This document shows, piece by piece, positions 45,958 to 54,546 of a DNA stretch of 64,000 bases. This DNA is from Clostridium gelidum (GTDB lineage Bacteria; Bacillota; Clostridia; Clostridiales; Clostridiaceae): assembly GCF_019977655.1 (NCBI RefSeq), contig NZ_AP024849.1, positions 5,117,001 to 5,181,000 of the forward strand, written 5' to 3'. The notes below the pieces were generated by a model. That model saw only the letters and a program-made list of their open reading frames with translations, was not told the DNA's origin and searched no databases. Every line of letters begins with the position of its first letter. Within the stretch, counting starts at the first letter, position 1. The translations under genes and the position numbers were made by a program.

Positions 45958-46151
45958 TATCCGATAGCTAGCATCCGTAAAACTCCCTCGCACTTGTGAA
46001 AGCGACTATGCCAAATTTAAATTTGGAATATCTGCTTTTCTTCAAGTATGAGATAATGGCTGTACGCTCCTGGACGAGGTGCCCATTAAGGTTATTAGTT
46101 CAACTAAATTCAGCTAGAGTATAGAACTCCACTTGAAAAGTTTCACTTTAT
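45958..46151 (-). ncRNA. possible structured RNA or repeat element
   Basis: In the 517-base gap before the chemoreceptor gene, this stretch is richer in G+C than its flanks and full of pairing segments: CCAAATTTAAATTTGG is a perfect palindrome, TAGCTAT.. and GGAGTTCTATACTC can fold, and the block 46097-46151 is repeated (4 of 55 differences, opposite orientation) at 14616-14670. Minus orientation is preferred because the repeated block would then be the 5' end. No open frame with a ribosome site is visible. I cannot assign it to a known RNA family from memory with confidence. Confidence 0.4.
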
Positions 46152-46405
46152 TCTCTTCTTATAAGGAAATTCATAAATTAATTCAATATATACAACATTT
46201 AACCATATTATTAGCAAATAAATGCATTTTTAAATTTATAAATATGTTTTATAATAATCATTAAGAAAACTCGACTCACATTCGTTCGCTGAGTAAGTTA
46301 TTCACATAAAATCATAGATTTGAGTCCTCTACTTAAAGAAACAGAGGATAATTTATTGTAACCAATGCAAACGATATCTTAATAAAGCACTTGGAGGGAT
46401 ATAGA

Positions 46406-48538
46406 ATGAGTAAATTTTTAAAAATAAGTCGCACGAAGACAGATAAAAATATAAATGATAAGAAAAAAGTCAATATTCTATTTAAGACTGAACGTATTAT
46501 AAGAGGTTTAAAAATAAAAAATAGATTGATTATTTCTTACGGGCTGTTAGTTTTAATTCCATTATTAATAATAGGAATTACATCAGTATTTCAATCAAAA
46601 AATGCAATGAATAATAAAATTTCAAATTATTCATCTCAGATAATGTCACAAATAGGAGTTAATATTTCAACTGAGATGAGTAATAATTCAAATTTTGTAC
46701 AAACACTAATGAGCGATTCTCAAATACAAGATTATTTGGAAAGTATAAAAACTACTAATTCTTTTTTTGATTCTTCCAAAGTTAATACCTTATCTAAATT
46801 AATTAATACTAAAGGAAGTACAAGAAACGATATCTTGAGTTTAGGTATTATAGACACTAATAATATAAAAATAGGTATTTTTTCAAATCAATTTTCGGAT
46901 GATATAAAGAAAAATTTATCGGATTTATCTAAAAATGCTGAAGGAAAATTTATATGGAAATTACAGAAAACTCCATTAGGAAGCTATAGTCTATATATGT
47001 CTGCAGAGGTAAGTTCTTTAACTAATTTTGGTAAGAATTTAGGCTTTGCATTTGAAGAATTAAATCCCAAAATACTCGTTAGTTCTTTTAAAAATGTAAA
47101 TTTAGGTACTAATTCATCTATATTTATTGTAGATTCAAATGGCATTATTATAGCAAGTGAAGATGAAAATTTAATTGGAACAGATTATAAAGATGCAAAT
47201 GTTGTTGGAAAAATTTTAGATACAGAAAAAGATTTAGCGAGTGTCAACGATGAGGTAAAATTACAAAAACGATGTTTTTCTACCAGCAATGGTGAATCTC
47301 TTGTATCTTATGCACCTTTAAATGGTTCAGATTGGTACGTAGTTGGAGTTATTCCCTATAGTTATTTAAATTCAGACTCAAATATTTTAAGAAATAATAC
47401 CTTAGCAGTTGGTTTAATTTCATTTATAATTGCAATGACTGTTGCATTAATAATATCAAGAAGTATTTCAAATCCTCTAGAAAAATTAGTCGTACTTATG
47501 AAAAAGGCTAAAGAAGGAAATTTAGATCTTCATATAGTAGATGAGAGCAAAGACGAGATCAGTGAAGTAATAAGCGCATTTAATGATATGGTAGGAAAAA
47601 TAAATACTTTAATTGTAGATGTTAAAAGTCTAGCTGAAAATGTATCAAGTAATACAAAAATAATTACAGATGTTTCAGAGCATTCTTATGCATCTTCAGA
47701 AGAAATTGCAGCAACAATGAGTGAGATTACACAAGGAGCTTCAGAACAAGCTACAAGTGCTAGCGAAGGTTTAGATTATATGAATAAATTGTCGCAAGAA
47801 ATAAATATGGTAAACGGTAAGACACAAAATGTTTCATTAGTATTAGAAAAAACAAAAGAAATGAAGCAGGATGCTATTATATCAGTTGAAACATTGAATA
47901 GCAAAGCAGAAGAAACAAATAAAGCTTCAGCTAAAATTGTTGAAGATGTAAATAATTTAAATTCAAACGTTAAAGATATAAAGGCAATTGTAGAATTAAT
48001 TGTTGATATAGCCGAGCAAACTAATCTTTTATCATTAAATGCAGCAATTGAAGCTGCAAGAGCTGGTGAGTCAGGCAGAGGTTTTGCTGTTGTTGCAGAC
48101 GAAGTAAGAAAATTAGCGGATAAATCAAAAGAATCATCTATTCAAATTAATAAAATTATTAATGATATTCAGCATAAGACAGAAGTTGTAGTAAAAGAAG
48201 CAACCAGTTCTAGTATTATAATAAGAGAACAGATGAAAGCGGTTGAAAAGACAGATACTGCTTTTAAAACAATATTCGAAGGAATGGATCAGATAGATAG
48301 TCAATTGAAAGAAATGGTTACATCAATTAATGAAATAGTTAATTCCAAAGATAAAACTAAAATGGCTATGGAAAGCATTTCTGCTATTTCAGAAGAAACT
48401 GCTGCAACTACAGAACAGGTATCAGATGCAACACAGGAACAAATCAATGGAAGTCAAAAGGTAGCTGAGTTTGCTCAGGAATTAAACGAAGTAGTTGAAA
48501 ATCTAAATAGTGCAATATCTCAATTTAAAGTAAATTAA
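46406..48538 (+). CDS. methyl-accepting chemotaxis protein
   Basis: About 710 residues. A cytosolic start is followed by a membrane helix (IISYGLLVLIPLLIIGITS), an extracellular sensor of about 260 residues with a dCache-like pattern (IFIVDSNGIIIASEDENLIG and VSYAPLNGSDWYVVGVIPY), a second helix, a HAMP domain (ISNPLEKLVVLMKKAKEGN) and the signalling domain with its hairpin tip EQTNLLSLNAAIEAARAGES (about residue 537). The start is ATG 46406, after GGAGGG, rather than the TTG five codons upstream. It relays ligand sensing to CheA/CheW. The ligand is unknown; sugar sensing would fit its place next to the alpha-galactoside island. Confidence 0.94.
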   Translation: MSKFLKISRTKTDKNINDKKKVNILFKTERIIRGLKIKNRLIISYGLLVLIPLLIIGITSVFQSKNAMNNKISNYSSQIMSQIGVNISTEMSNNSNFVQTLMSDSQIQDYLESIKTTNSFFDSSKVNTLSKLINTKGSTRNDILSLGIIDTNNIKIGIFSNQFSDDIKKNLSDLSKNAEGKFIWKLQKTPLGSYSLYMSAEVSSLTNFGKNLGFAFEELNPKILVSSFKNVNLGTNSSIFIVDSNGIIIASEDENLIGTDYKDANVVGKILDTEKDLASVNDEVKLQKRCFSTSNGESLVSYAPLNGSDWYVVGVIPYSYLNSDSNILRNNTLAVGLISFIIAMTVALIISRSISNPLEKLVVLMKKAKEGNLDLHIVDESKDEISEVISAFNDMVGKINTLIVDVKSLAENVSSNTKIITDVSEHSYASSEEIAATMSEITQGASEQATSASEGLDYMNKLSQEINMVNGKTQNVSLVLEKTKEMKQDAIISVETLNSKAEETNKASAKIVEDVNNLNSNVKDIKAIVELIVDIAEQTNLLSLNAAIEAARAGESGRGFAVVADEVRKLADKSKESSIQINKIINDIQHKTEVVVKEATSSSIIIREQMKAVEKTDTAFKTIFEGMDQIDSQLKEMVTSINEIVNSKDKTKMAMESISAISEETAATTEQVSDATQEQINGSQKVAEFAQELNEVVENLNSAISQFKVN

Positions 48539-48545
48539 AATATAA

Positions 48546-48580
48546 AAATACGCCGCTCTAAAAATTAGAGGGCGTTATTT
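48546..48580 (+). terminator. terminator of the chemoreceptor gene
   Basis: AATACGCC.CTCT pairs with AGAG.GGCGTTATT, followed by a T-rich run. Confidence 0.75.
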
Positions 48581-48682
48581 TCGTTAAAAATAAAAATTTA
48601 TATTCTTGGTTGTGAATCAAAAAATAAATTATTCTAAAAATAAAATATTACTTTCCCATGAGTTATCATATTTGCAATTACA

Positions 48683-49012
48683 TTACTCTCTGCACACATT
48701 ATTCTCTATAATTACTTTTGCTTTGTTCTTTATATCAACCTCATTAATTTCATTGAATAATTTTATATACTCTGCCCTAAATGATTTATAATACTCTTTA
48801 AATGTGTCTCTCAACCTTTTACTTTTACAATTAACTTCTATATATTTTGTCATATCATTTGCTATTTCAATCATATCTAAGATTTTTTTTAGCCGTTTTT
48901 CATCATTGGTAGTTGTTATTATAGACTCTTCTCTAATTCTTCTCATATAAAAATCCTTATTATAGAAATATATTTTTTTACAATTTAAAAGTATTCTTGG
49001 TGTCCATTCTTC
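48683..49012 (-). pseudogene. 3' part of a GT2 glycosyltransferase gene split by IS66
   Basis: About 109 codons, starting inside the target duplication and reading EEWTPRILLNCKKIYFYNK, then RRIREESIITTTNDEKRLKK and a helical C-terminus to NNVCRE. Joining it to the other half at 51583 with one copy of GAAGAATG removed restores HEDEEWTPRILLN in frame. It is typical of the C-terminal region of capsule and O-antigen glycosyltransferases. It has no start of its own apart from IS sequence. Confidence 0.9.
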
Positions 49013-49119
49013 GTAAGCGTCAAAGAATCGACGCGTAGCGTTAGTATAATTTAAGTGATAAAATAAACCCAACAGAAAAACTTATATTCTCTGTTGGGTA
49101 TAATTTTATATAGAAATAA

Positions 49120-50730
49120 TTATTTGGTAGTCTTAACGCGCAGTTCATCTTGAATGCTTTCAGACCATGGCATACATTTTTCTAGTATGTCCATTTCCTT
49201 AACTTCTGAATTTGCAAACATTTCAAATAAATATACTAAATACTTTTCCACTGCTAAGCCATTGGCTTTAGCCGTTTCAGTAATACTATAAAGTAATGCA
49301 CTTGATTTTGCGCCTTTTACTGTCTTGGAGAACATCCAGTTTTTTCTGCCAATTACAAATGGTTTTATAGCTCTTTCAGCTGCATTATTATCAATTTCAA
49401 GACATCCATTTGTCAAGAAAGTTCTCATATATGGCAACAACTTTTGAGCATATGCAAGAGCTTTACCTAAAGGACTTTTAGGAAGAGCATTAACAATTTC
49501 ATTATCTACATATTCTTGAAATTTATTAAGAATGGGTGCAGATCTCTTGAGCCTTATTGCATGTCGATCACCATAATAATCATCACTACATATATATTGT
49601 TCCCTTAGATCTTTTTCAACTTTATAAAGTCGCTCACAATAATTAAACCCTTCTATTGCGTGAGACTGCTTTAGAGCTTCGGGGTTTAAGGTTGATATTA
49701 TATCAAAGAATTTTCTTCGAATATGGGCCATACAATATAGTCTTTTTATATTCTTAACTTTATTATAGCCATCATATCCATCTGTTTGAAGATATCCAGA
49801 GAAACCTTCAAGAAATTCTTCAGCACAAGAACCAGATCTTGTTTTCTGATAATCATATAAAATTATATGGTTCTCTATGCCTCCGGAGCGATATAGCCAC
49901 ATGAACCTTTTTGAGTTGGAGTCTTTTCCATTTTCCTCAATAACCTTCACATAAGTTTCATCGGCGTGGATATAATTTCTTCTTAAGAGTTCCTCTTTCA
50001 TATAATGAAAAACAGGCTGAAGTTCATTTGCACAACTTATTATCCAGTTGGATAATGTCTGTCTTGAAAGATTAACATTCATCATCTTAAAATATGATTC
50101 CATTCTATATAATGGCATTGCATATTGATATTTCATGCTCACAACATGAGCTAATAATTCATTTGAAGCCATACTTTTATATAAGAAAGTATTTGGAATT
50201 TTTGCAGAAATTATATTGGCTTTATCAGCATCCGCTTCGCAATTTTTGCAAGCATATGTATATGAAATATGTTCTTCTATGTAAAGTTCTGCTGGCTTAT
50301 ATTTTAAAATTTCTTTTGATTTTTTACCGATTATAATTAAATCATTCCCACATTTATCGCAAAATGTTTCAGAGTCAGCAAGTTTATGCTCAATTGTAAC
50401 TCTATCTAGGCCGGATAGATTATCTTTCTTTCCTAAATGAGAAGATGATTTTTTTCTTGTATATGTAATTTCTTCAATGGAAGGCTCATCTATTTTAATA
50501 TCACTGTTTTTTTCAGCATCATTAAAAAGTGAGAGCTGTCTTGAATCAACTTGTTCACTAGATTGTCCAAAAATTTTTCTGTTTTTATTAAGGAGCTGTC
50601 CTTTAAGAAAAGCCAATTCCTTTTTTAAATCATCAATTTCCTTATCTTTTGATTCAATGTCTTTTTCCATTTTAGAAATCAATAATTTTGTTTTTTTATC
50701 AAGTTGATCTTCTAAATCTAAAATATCCAT
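49120..50730 (-). CDS. tnpC: IS66 transposase TnpC
   Basis: The 536-residue DDE transposase of the element. An N-terminal coiled coil (LEDQLDKKTKLLISKMEKD) is followed by a zinc-binding CDKCGNDL..CKNC motif and the DDE domain with HADETYVKV (first Asp, about residue 255), QTDGYDGYN (second) and EIDNNAAERAIKPF (Glu, about 450), then the IS66 C-terminal domain. GAGG precedes ATG 50730. No frameshift or internal stop is seen, so the protein could be active. Confidence 0.95.
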   Translation of the reverse strand: MDILDLEDQLDKKTKLLISKMEKDIESKDKEIDDLKKELAFLKGQLLNKNRKIFGQSSEQVDSRQLSLFNDAEKNSDIKIDEPSIEEITYTRKKSSSHLGKKDNLSGLDRVTIEHKLADSETFCDKCGNDLIIIGKKSKEILKYKPAELYIEEHISYTYACKNCEADADKANIISAKIPNTFLYKSMASNELLAHVVSMKYQYAMPLYRMESYFKMMNVNLSRQTLSNWIISCANELQPVFHYMKEELLRRNYIHADETYVKVIEENGKDSNSKRFMWLYRSGGIENHIILYDYQKTRSGSCAEEFLEGFSGYLQTDGYDGYNKVKNIKRLYCMAHIRRKFFDIISTLNPEALKQSHAIEGFNYCERLYKVEKDLREQYICSDDYYGDRHAIRLKRSAPILNKFQEYVDNEIVNALPKSPLGKALAYAQKLLPYMRTFLTNGCLEIDNNAAERAIKPFVIGRKNWMFSKTVKGAKSSALLYSITETAKANGLAVEKYLVYLFEMFANSEVKEMDILEKCMPWSESIQDELRVKTTK

Positions 50731-50829
50731 CCCTATACCTCACAACAAATATAGGGGTATTTTACCACAAAACCCTCAATTCCGAAACTTGTAAAAGTTC
50801 AAAATTAAGGGTTTACAGCGATATTTGTT

Positions 50830-51180
50830 TTAAAAGCTATTTCTTACTTCAATTGGCTTAAATTTAGACTTAGTTCTAACTTCATATCCCATAAGCAACC
50901 ATTTCAATTCCTCTTTGTTGATTTTAAGAGCTTCGTCTGGAGTCATCGGCCATTTCAATTTACTATTTTCAAGTCGGAAATAGTACAGCCAGAATCCTTC
51001 ATCAAAGTGAAGTATCTTAATTTTATTCATTTGCCTATTGCAAAAAACAAACAAGGCTTTTTCAAACGGATCCAACTTTAGCTGCGTTTGCACAATCACT
51101 ACTAGTCCATCAATACTTTTTCTCAAATCTGTTATTCCACATGCAAGATAAACTGTATTAACTTTATTAAGATTAAACAT
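50830..51180 (-). CDS. tnpB: IS66 accessory protein TnpB (Orf2)
   Basis: A 116-residue protein of the IS66 Orf2 family, needed with TnpA and TnpC for transposition in studied IS66 elements. The family signature VYLACGITDLRKSIDGLVVIV is at the N-terminus, followed by FVFCNRQMNKIKILHFDEGFWLYY. Its start overlaps the end of tnpA by eight bases, so translation is probably coupled. Confidence 0.95.
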   Translation of the reverse strand: MFNLNKVNTVYLACGITDLRKSIDGLVVIVQTQLKLDPFEKALFVFCNRQMNKIKILHFDEGFWLYYFRLENSKLKWPMTPDEALKINKEELKWLLMGYEVRTKSKFKPIEVRNSF

Positions 51181-51496
51181 TTGTAATCAAATCCTTAAGC
51201 AACTTACTCAAAATAGCTATTTCATTAGCCGGTACATATATTTTAGCGGCTCCTATTTCTATTATTATATTAGGTCTATCAGCTGGAACTACGGTGACTT
51301 CAGTTGTTACTTTTTCTTCTCTCATTGAAATTGCATGAAACTGTAAATTATTATCTTCATTCTTGAATTTCTTTTTATAGTAATGAAATTGACTTTTAGT
51401 AATGTGATTTGCATTGCAGAAAGTTCCTAACGTTCCTTCGTAAGAAGAAAAGGTAGCAACAATTTCTCTCCAATTTATCTTCTCATTATTATTCAT
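51173..51496 (-). CDS. tnpA: IS66 accessory protein TnpA (Orf1)
   Basis: A 107-residue protein with an N-terminal helix-turn-helix (REIVATFSSYEGTLGTFCN and THITKSQFHYYKKKF-like stretch NHITKSQFHYYKKKF). It is the first gene of the element. ATG 51496 has GGAGG nine bases upstream, but that ribosome site lies in a 21-bp inverted repeat (51501-51550) that could hide it in the transcript. Confidence 0.93.
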   Translation of the reverse strand: MNNNEKINWREIVATFSSYEGTLGTFCNANHITKSQFHYYKKKFKNEDNNLQFHAISMREEKVTTEVTVVPADRPNIIIEIGAAKIYVPANEIAILSKLLKDLITNV

Positions 51497-51500
51497 GTAA

Positions 51501-51550
51501 ATAAACCTCCATTGTTAAAATCTATGTTAATTTTAACATTGAAGGTTTAT
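51501..51550 (-). promoter_or_regulatory. inverted repeat that encloses the tnpA ribosome site
   Basis: Positions 51501-51521 and 51530-51550 are complementary with two mismatches in 21. The GGAGG of tnpA (complement of 51506-51510) is in the 3' arm of the RNA hairpin. Transcripts entering from outside would fold and mask it. Confidence 0.7.
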
Positions 51551-51582
51551 ATTTATCTATCCGTTAATTTTTTTACGTTTAC

Positions 51583-52167
51583 CATTCTTCATCCTCATGA
51601 TATATATTCAATTTAAATCTAAATCCATAACTCTCCAAGTATTCTCTTTTATAGATTTTAATAGTTGGGGAAGAATAGTAGTTTCCATTATCAAATAACA
51701 ATTGTACAACTTCTTCTGTGATTAAGTTTTTTGTTTGTGTGTTATCTACTTTTAATATTTTAGGATATATGTCATATGTGCAGGATTTATATTCATTATC
51801 TACAAAACCTTTGTACGTGCCATATATAATATAACAGTCATGTTCTTCAAATATGCTAACAAAATCAGATATTATATTAGTATCTGAGAGATAATCGTCA
51901 CTGTCCATAAACATAACATATTTACCTGCTGCAATGTTAAGTCCATAATTACGTGCTTTTGAAGGCCCTTCATTATCTTGATGAATTACCTTTATCCTTG
52001 GTTCTTTCTTCTGATATAAATCACATATTTCACCACTTCTGTCGGTAGAACCATCATCAATCAAAATAATCTCAAAATCTTTGTTACTTTGATTTAAAAT
52101 GCTATCTATACATTCTTTTAAGTACTTTTCCGTATTGAAAACTGGAATTATTATACTAAAACTACAT
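51583..52167 (-). pseudogene. 5' part of the GT2 glycosyltransferase gene split by IS66
   Basis: It encodes the nucleotide-sugar-binding half of a family 2 glycosyltransferase: SIIIPVFNTEKYLKECIDSI, IDDGSTDRSGEICD and the metal motif MDSDDYLSD, up to IYHEDEEW at the insertion point. The frame has no normal start. At 52165-52167 an ATG is followed by one extra T (52164) before AGT TTT AGT; deleting that T would give MSFSIIIPVFN. So the gene probably carried, or has gained, a frameshift at codon 2 in addition to the IS insertion. Confidence 0.85.
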
Positions 52168-52184
52168 ATATTAAATCCACTCCA

Positions 52185-52292
52185 CTAATTTATATTTTTA
52201 TTAAAGTAATTAATTGCTACATCTTTAGTTACAAGTTTATAGTAACTATAAAGGTTTCCATCACAGTATTCAGTGACAATAAAGCTATTATT
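52185..52292 (-). pseudogene. fragment resembling the APH-type kinase gene
   Basis: An open stretch reading NNSFIVTEYCDGNLYSYYKL to a TAG at 52185. FIVTEYCDGNL corresponds to FIITEYCDGNL in the kinase at 53515-54498. At DNA level 52251-52286 matches 54160-54195 with about 4 differences in 36. The part after the match is unrelated. It looks like a scrap from a local duplication or recombination, placed just before the split glycosyltransferase gene. Confidence 0.55.
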
Positions 52293-52305
52293 GAGACTTA
52301 TATTT

Positions 52306-52335
52306 AACAGAGTGTACTTAGGGGGACACTCTGTT
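52306..52335 (-). terminator. hairpin downstream of the aroA fragment
   Basis: A perfect ten-base stem, AACAGAGTGT (52306-52315) and ACACTCTGTT (52326-52335). Confidence 0.6.
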
Positions 52336-52388
52336 ATTTTAAAATCCACATCCGTTGTTCTTTAATTAAGCACAGATGTGGATAACAA

Positions 52389-52560
52389 TTATCTAATATA
52401 TATTTTTTCAAACTCTTCGAAATAATTGGGGAAAGTTTTAGAAACACAATGCGGATCTTTTATTTTAACCCCTGGAATCCTTAACCCAGCTAATGAAAAA
52501 CTCATAGCCATTCTATGATCGTCATAATTTATTATGATGCAACAAAAAGATAGCAGATTC
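52389..52560 (-). pseudogene. 3' remnant of an aroA-like gene (EPSP synthase family)
   Basis: The minus strand reads NYDDHRMAMSFSLAGLRIPG, then VKIKDPHCVSKTFPNYFEEF to a stop at 52389. This is the characteristic C-terminal end of 3-phosphoshikimate 1-carboxyvinyltransferase (pattern DHRMAM..SLA....I.DP.C..KTFP.YF). Only about 50 codons remain; the other 370 or so are absent, and unrelated sequence replaces them upstream. It lies 45 bases after the DUF692-type gene. Confidence 0.85.
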
Positions 52561-52603
52561 AATCTATTGAATAATGCAAATTAAAATTAAATATTTCCTA
52601 TAC

Positions 52604-53401
52604 CTATCGAGTTGGATTACAAATGCTTTGTAATTGGTTTAATTGCTTTTGCAACAAGCAAATAATTGTCTCGTCATCTTCAGATATTGTTCCAACATAC
52701 TCTAGTGAAACAATATCTGGATTAGAATGATTAAGTACCCATTCTAACAATTTATAATCTTCATCCTTCATAGATTCATGTGTATCTGCTGGAAAACCAT
52801 CTTTATCATAGCCATAACCATTTACATGAATTTCTACAATTCGATCAAGGGGTAATTGTGCAATATAATCATAAACATCAAAACCATGATATAGTGCACT
52901 AATCTTTGCATGTGTTATATCAATCAAAAAAGATACATTGTTATCTGCAATCAATCTGTTAATTTGTTCTGGCTTAAAATAAGGATAGTAATCATATACT
53001 ACTCGATCTTCTGGTGTATCTGGAATATTTTCAAGTAGCAATGGAACAGGCAGGTTATTTTTAAATATCTGAATGTTTTCACACATTTTCTCATATATAT
53101 TTTCTTCTGTTATTCCTGGATATATCTCAGAATTCTTAAGAGTAAAGTGTAATCCATAATGAGGAGAACTACAATCTCTAATTAATTTATTTGCTAACTC
53201 AAAATCAACTATTTCTATATTATTCATTCCAGTACATTCAAAGTTTCCTAACCCATGAAGTAGAATTGGACGTAATGATCGCATTCTAGCAAACTGTTCA
53301 TTGAATGTTCCATAAGCCCCTGCTTTAATATAATCTACTTTAACAGCATCTCTTTCAATAAGAATTTCCAATGCTTTTGACCAATTGCACCCAATATACA
53401 T
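52604..53401 (-). CDS. DUF692 / MNIO-type TIM-barrel protein
   Basis: About 265 residues. The pattern fits the DUF692 family, now known as multinuclear non-haem iron-dependent oxidases (for example MbnB and TglH, which modify peptide cysteines): HGLGNF and SPHYGLHF near the N-terminus, LLLENIPDTPED (about residue 121), FLIDITHAKISALYHGFD, DRIVEIHVNGYG (about 190) and DTHES (about 206), which supply the His, Glu and Asp metal ligands. The start is ATG 53401. No precursor peptide or partner protein typical of peptide modification is next to it; neighbours are an APH-type kinase and an aroA scrap. A sugar-isomerase-like TIM barrel is the alternative. Confidence 0.7.
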   Translation of the reverse strand: MYIGCNWSKALEILIERDAVKVDYIKAGAYGTFNEQFARMRSLRPILLHGLGNFECTGMNNIEIVDFELANKLIRDCSSPHYGLHFTLKNSEIYPGITEENIYEKMCENIQIFKNNLPVPLLLENIPDTPEDRVVYDYYPYFKPEQINRLIADNNVSFLIDITHAKISALYHGFDVYDYIAQLPLDRIVEIHVNGYGYDKDGFPADTHESMKDEDYKLLEWVLNHSNPDIVSLEYVGTISEDDETIICLLQKQLNQLQSICNPTR

Positions 53402-53514
53402 AATAACTGTCATTCCTTTCGCTGTGCTCAATGCACAAATTTACATTAATGCATTAACTACAACTTTTTATTATCACACATTTTAAGAAGTTTCCGAACT
53501 AAATACAACCATTA

Positions 53515-54498
53515 TCAGCTCTTAGCCTTCAATATTTCGTCTAAATTTATCCAATTAACTGATAACCACACCATTTCGTCTGCAAATCTTTTCGGTGGAC
53601 CTTCGCTGTTAAAACTATCGCTCCTAAGCCACCAAAAGCTCTCTAAACAATATAACAGTTTTAATGAACGAATTATATCATCGGCAGAAATATTTCCAAT
53701 CTGATTGTAACCATCTATAAAAGCATTTACTACATCCATCCTTAGACAGTTATTATCTAATGTAAAGGAAAGTATTGCTCTTGATATATCCAATTCGGGA
53801 TAGATATATTGTAATCTATCAAAGTCTAAGATCGCTGAAAGGGAATTAAGATGAAACAATATATTATCACACCATAAATCTGAATGCGCCCAGCCTAGTT
53901 TGCATCCTTCAAAAATATTTATATCTAGGTTTTCAAATATTTCTCTTTGAAGTTTAAGGAAACCGTTAATATCTGCTGTATTTCTATCTTTAGTTAACAT
54001 CCAATTCTCATACCATTCAGCTATCAATTGTTCTTTTGATGGTACAACCCATGTTGGAATTGCTTTTTCATCAATTGGGTTATTGATTAAACTATGCATT
54101 TTTGCAATTTCAATACCTAAATCATGAGCTTGGTTACAATTAATTTTTCCAGCATTAATAAGGTTGCCATCACAGTATTCAGTTATAATAAATCTCACAT
54201 TTTTCTTTGTTCTTAATATTACATCTCCTTTAAATGTTAAAATATGCGGACACCGTATATCTTTCTCACTTAATTTCTTTTGAAATATGAGAGCTGTGTT
54301 TAAACGTTTTTCTTTTGAAGTTGGGTATCTCTCCGAGTTATACTGCTTAATAAAAAGTGTTCCATTATCTGTTATAAACTTCCACTTTAAATTTAATAAT
54401 CCCTTATTAATTTCCGTATACTCAGTAACTCTTATTGAAAACATTCTTTCTATTGTTTCTTTTATTTCATCCAATATGCTATTTTTTGTATTTATCAT
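53515..54498 (-). CDS. APH/choline-kinase-like phosphotransferase
   Basis: About 327 residues of the aminoglycoside phosphotransferase fold, which also contains choline, homoserine and sugar kinases and the CotS spore-coat proteins. The N-lobe has LFIKQYNSERYPTS (ATP lysine) and the hinge FIITEYCDGNL. The catalytic loop is GWAHSDLWCDNILF (HxDxxxxN, about residue 206), followed by AILDFDR. The start is ATG 54498, with GGAG nine bases upstream. It lies between the DUF692-type and GNAT genes on one strand. Small-molecule phosphorylation is likely; the substrate is unknown, so antibiotic resistance should not be assumed. Confidence 0.85.
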   Translation of the reverse strand: MINTKNSILDEIKETIERMFSIRVTEYTEINKGLLNLKWKFITDNGTLFIKQYNSERYPTSKEKRLNTALIFQKKLSEKDIRCPHILTFKGDVILRTKKNVRFIITEYCDGNLINAGKINCNQAHDLGIEIAKMHSLINNPIDEKAIPTWVVPSKEQLIAEWYENWMLTKDRNTADINGFLKLQREIFENLDINIFEGCKLGWAHSDLWCDNILFHLNSLSAILDFDRLQYIYPELDISRAILSFTLDNNCLRMDVVNAFIDGYNQIGNISADDIIRSLKLLYCLESFWWLRSDSFNSEGPPKRFADEMVWLSVNWINLDEILKAKS

Positions 54499-54546
54499 AT
54501 TTAACCACTCCATACAAATTTCCATTATTCGTCATAAATTACAAGG

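Larger units (their letters stand above)
49013..51582 (-). mobile_element. complete IS66-family insertion sequence
   Basis: A 2570-bp element. Its ends begin GTAAGCGTCAAAG (left) and GTAAACGTAAAAA (right, complement), the usual GTAAGCG start of IS66 elements. It is flanked by perfect 8-bp target duplications CATTCTTC at 49005-49012 and 51583-51590. It carries the three-gene set tnpA, tnpB and tnpC, all apparently intact and in one direction. Confidence 0.95.

Noticed and set aside
48683..49072. A complete 129-codon gene starting MGLFYHLNYTN
   Set aside because: The first 20 codons are IS66 end sequence. The rest is the 3' part of the split glycosyltransferase gene.
53515..54498. Aminoglycoside resistance gene
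   Set aside because: The fold is shared with choline, sugar and spore-coat kinases. Sequence alone gives no sign of antibiotic specificity.
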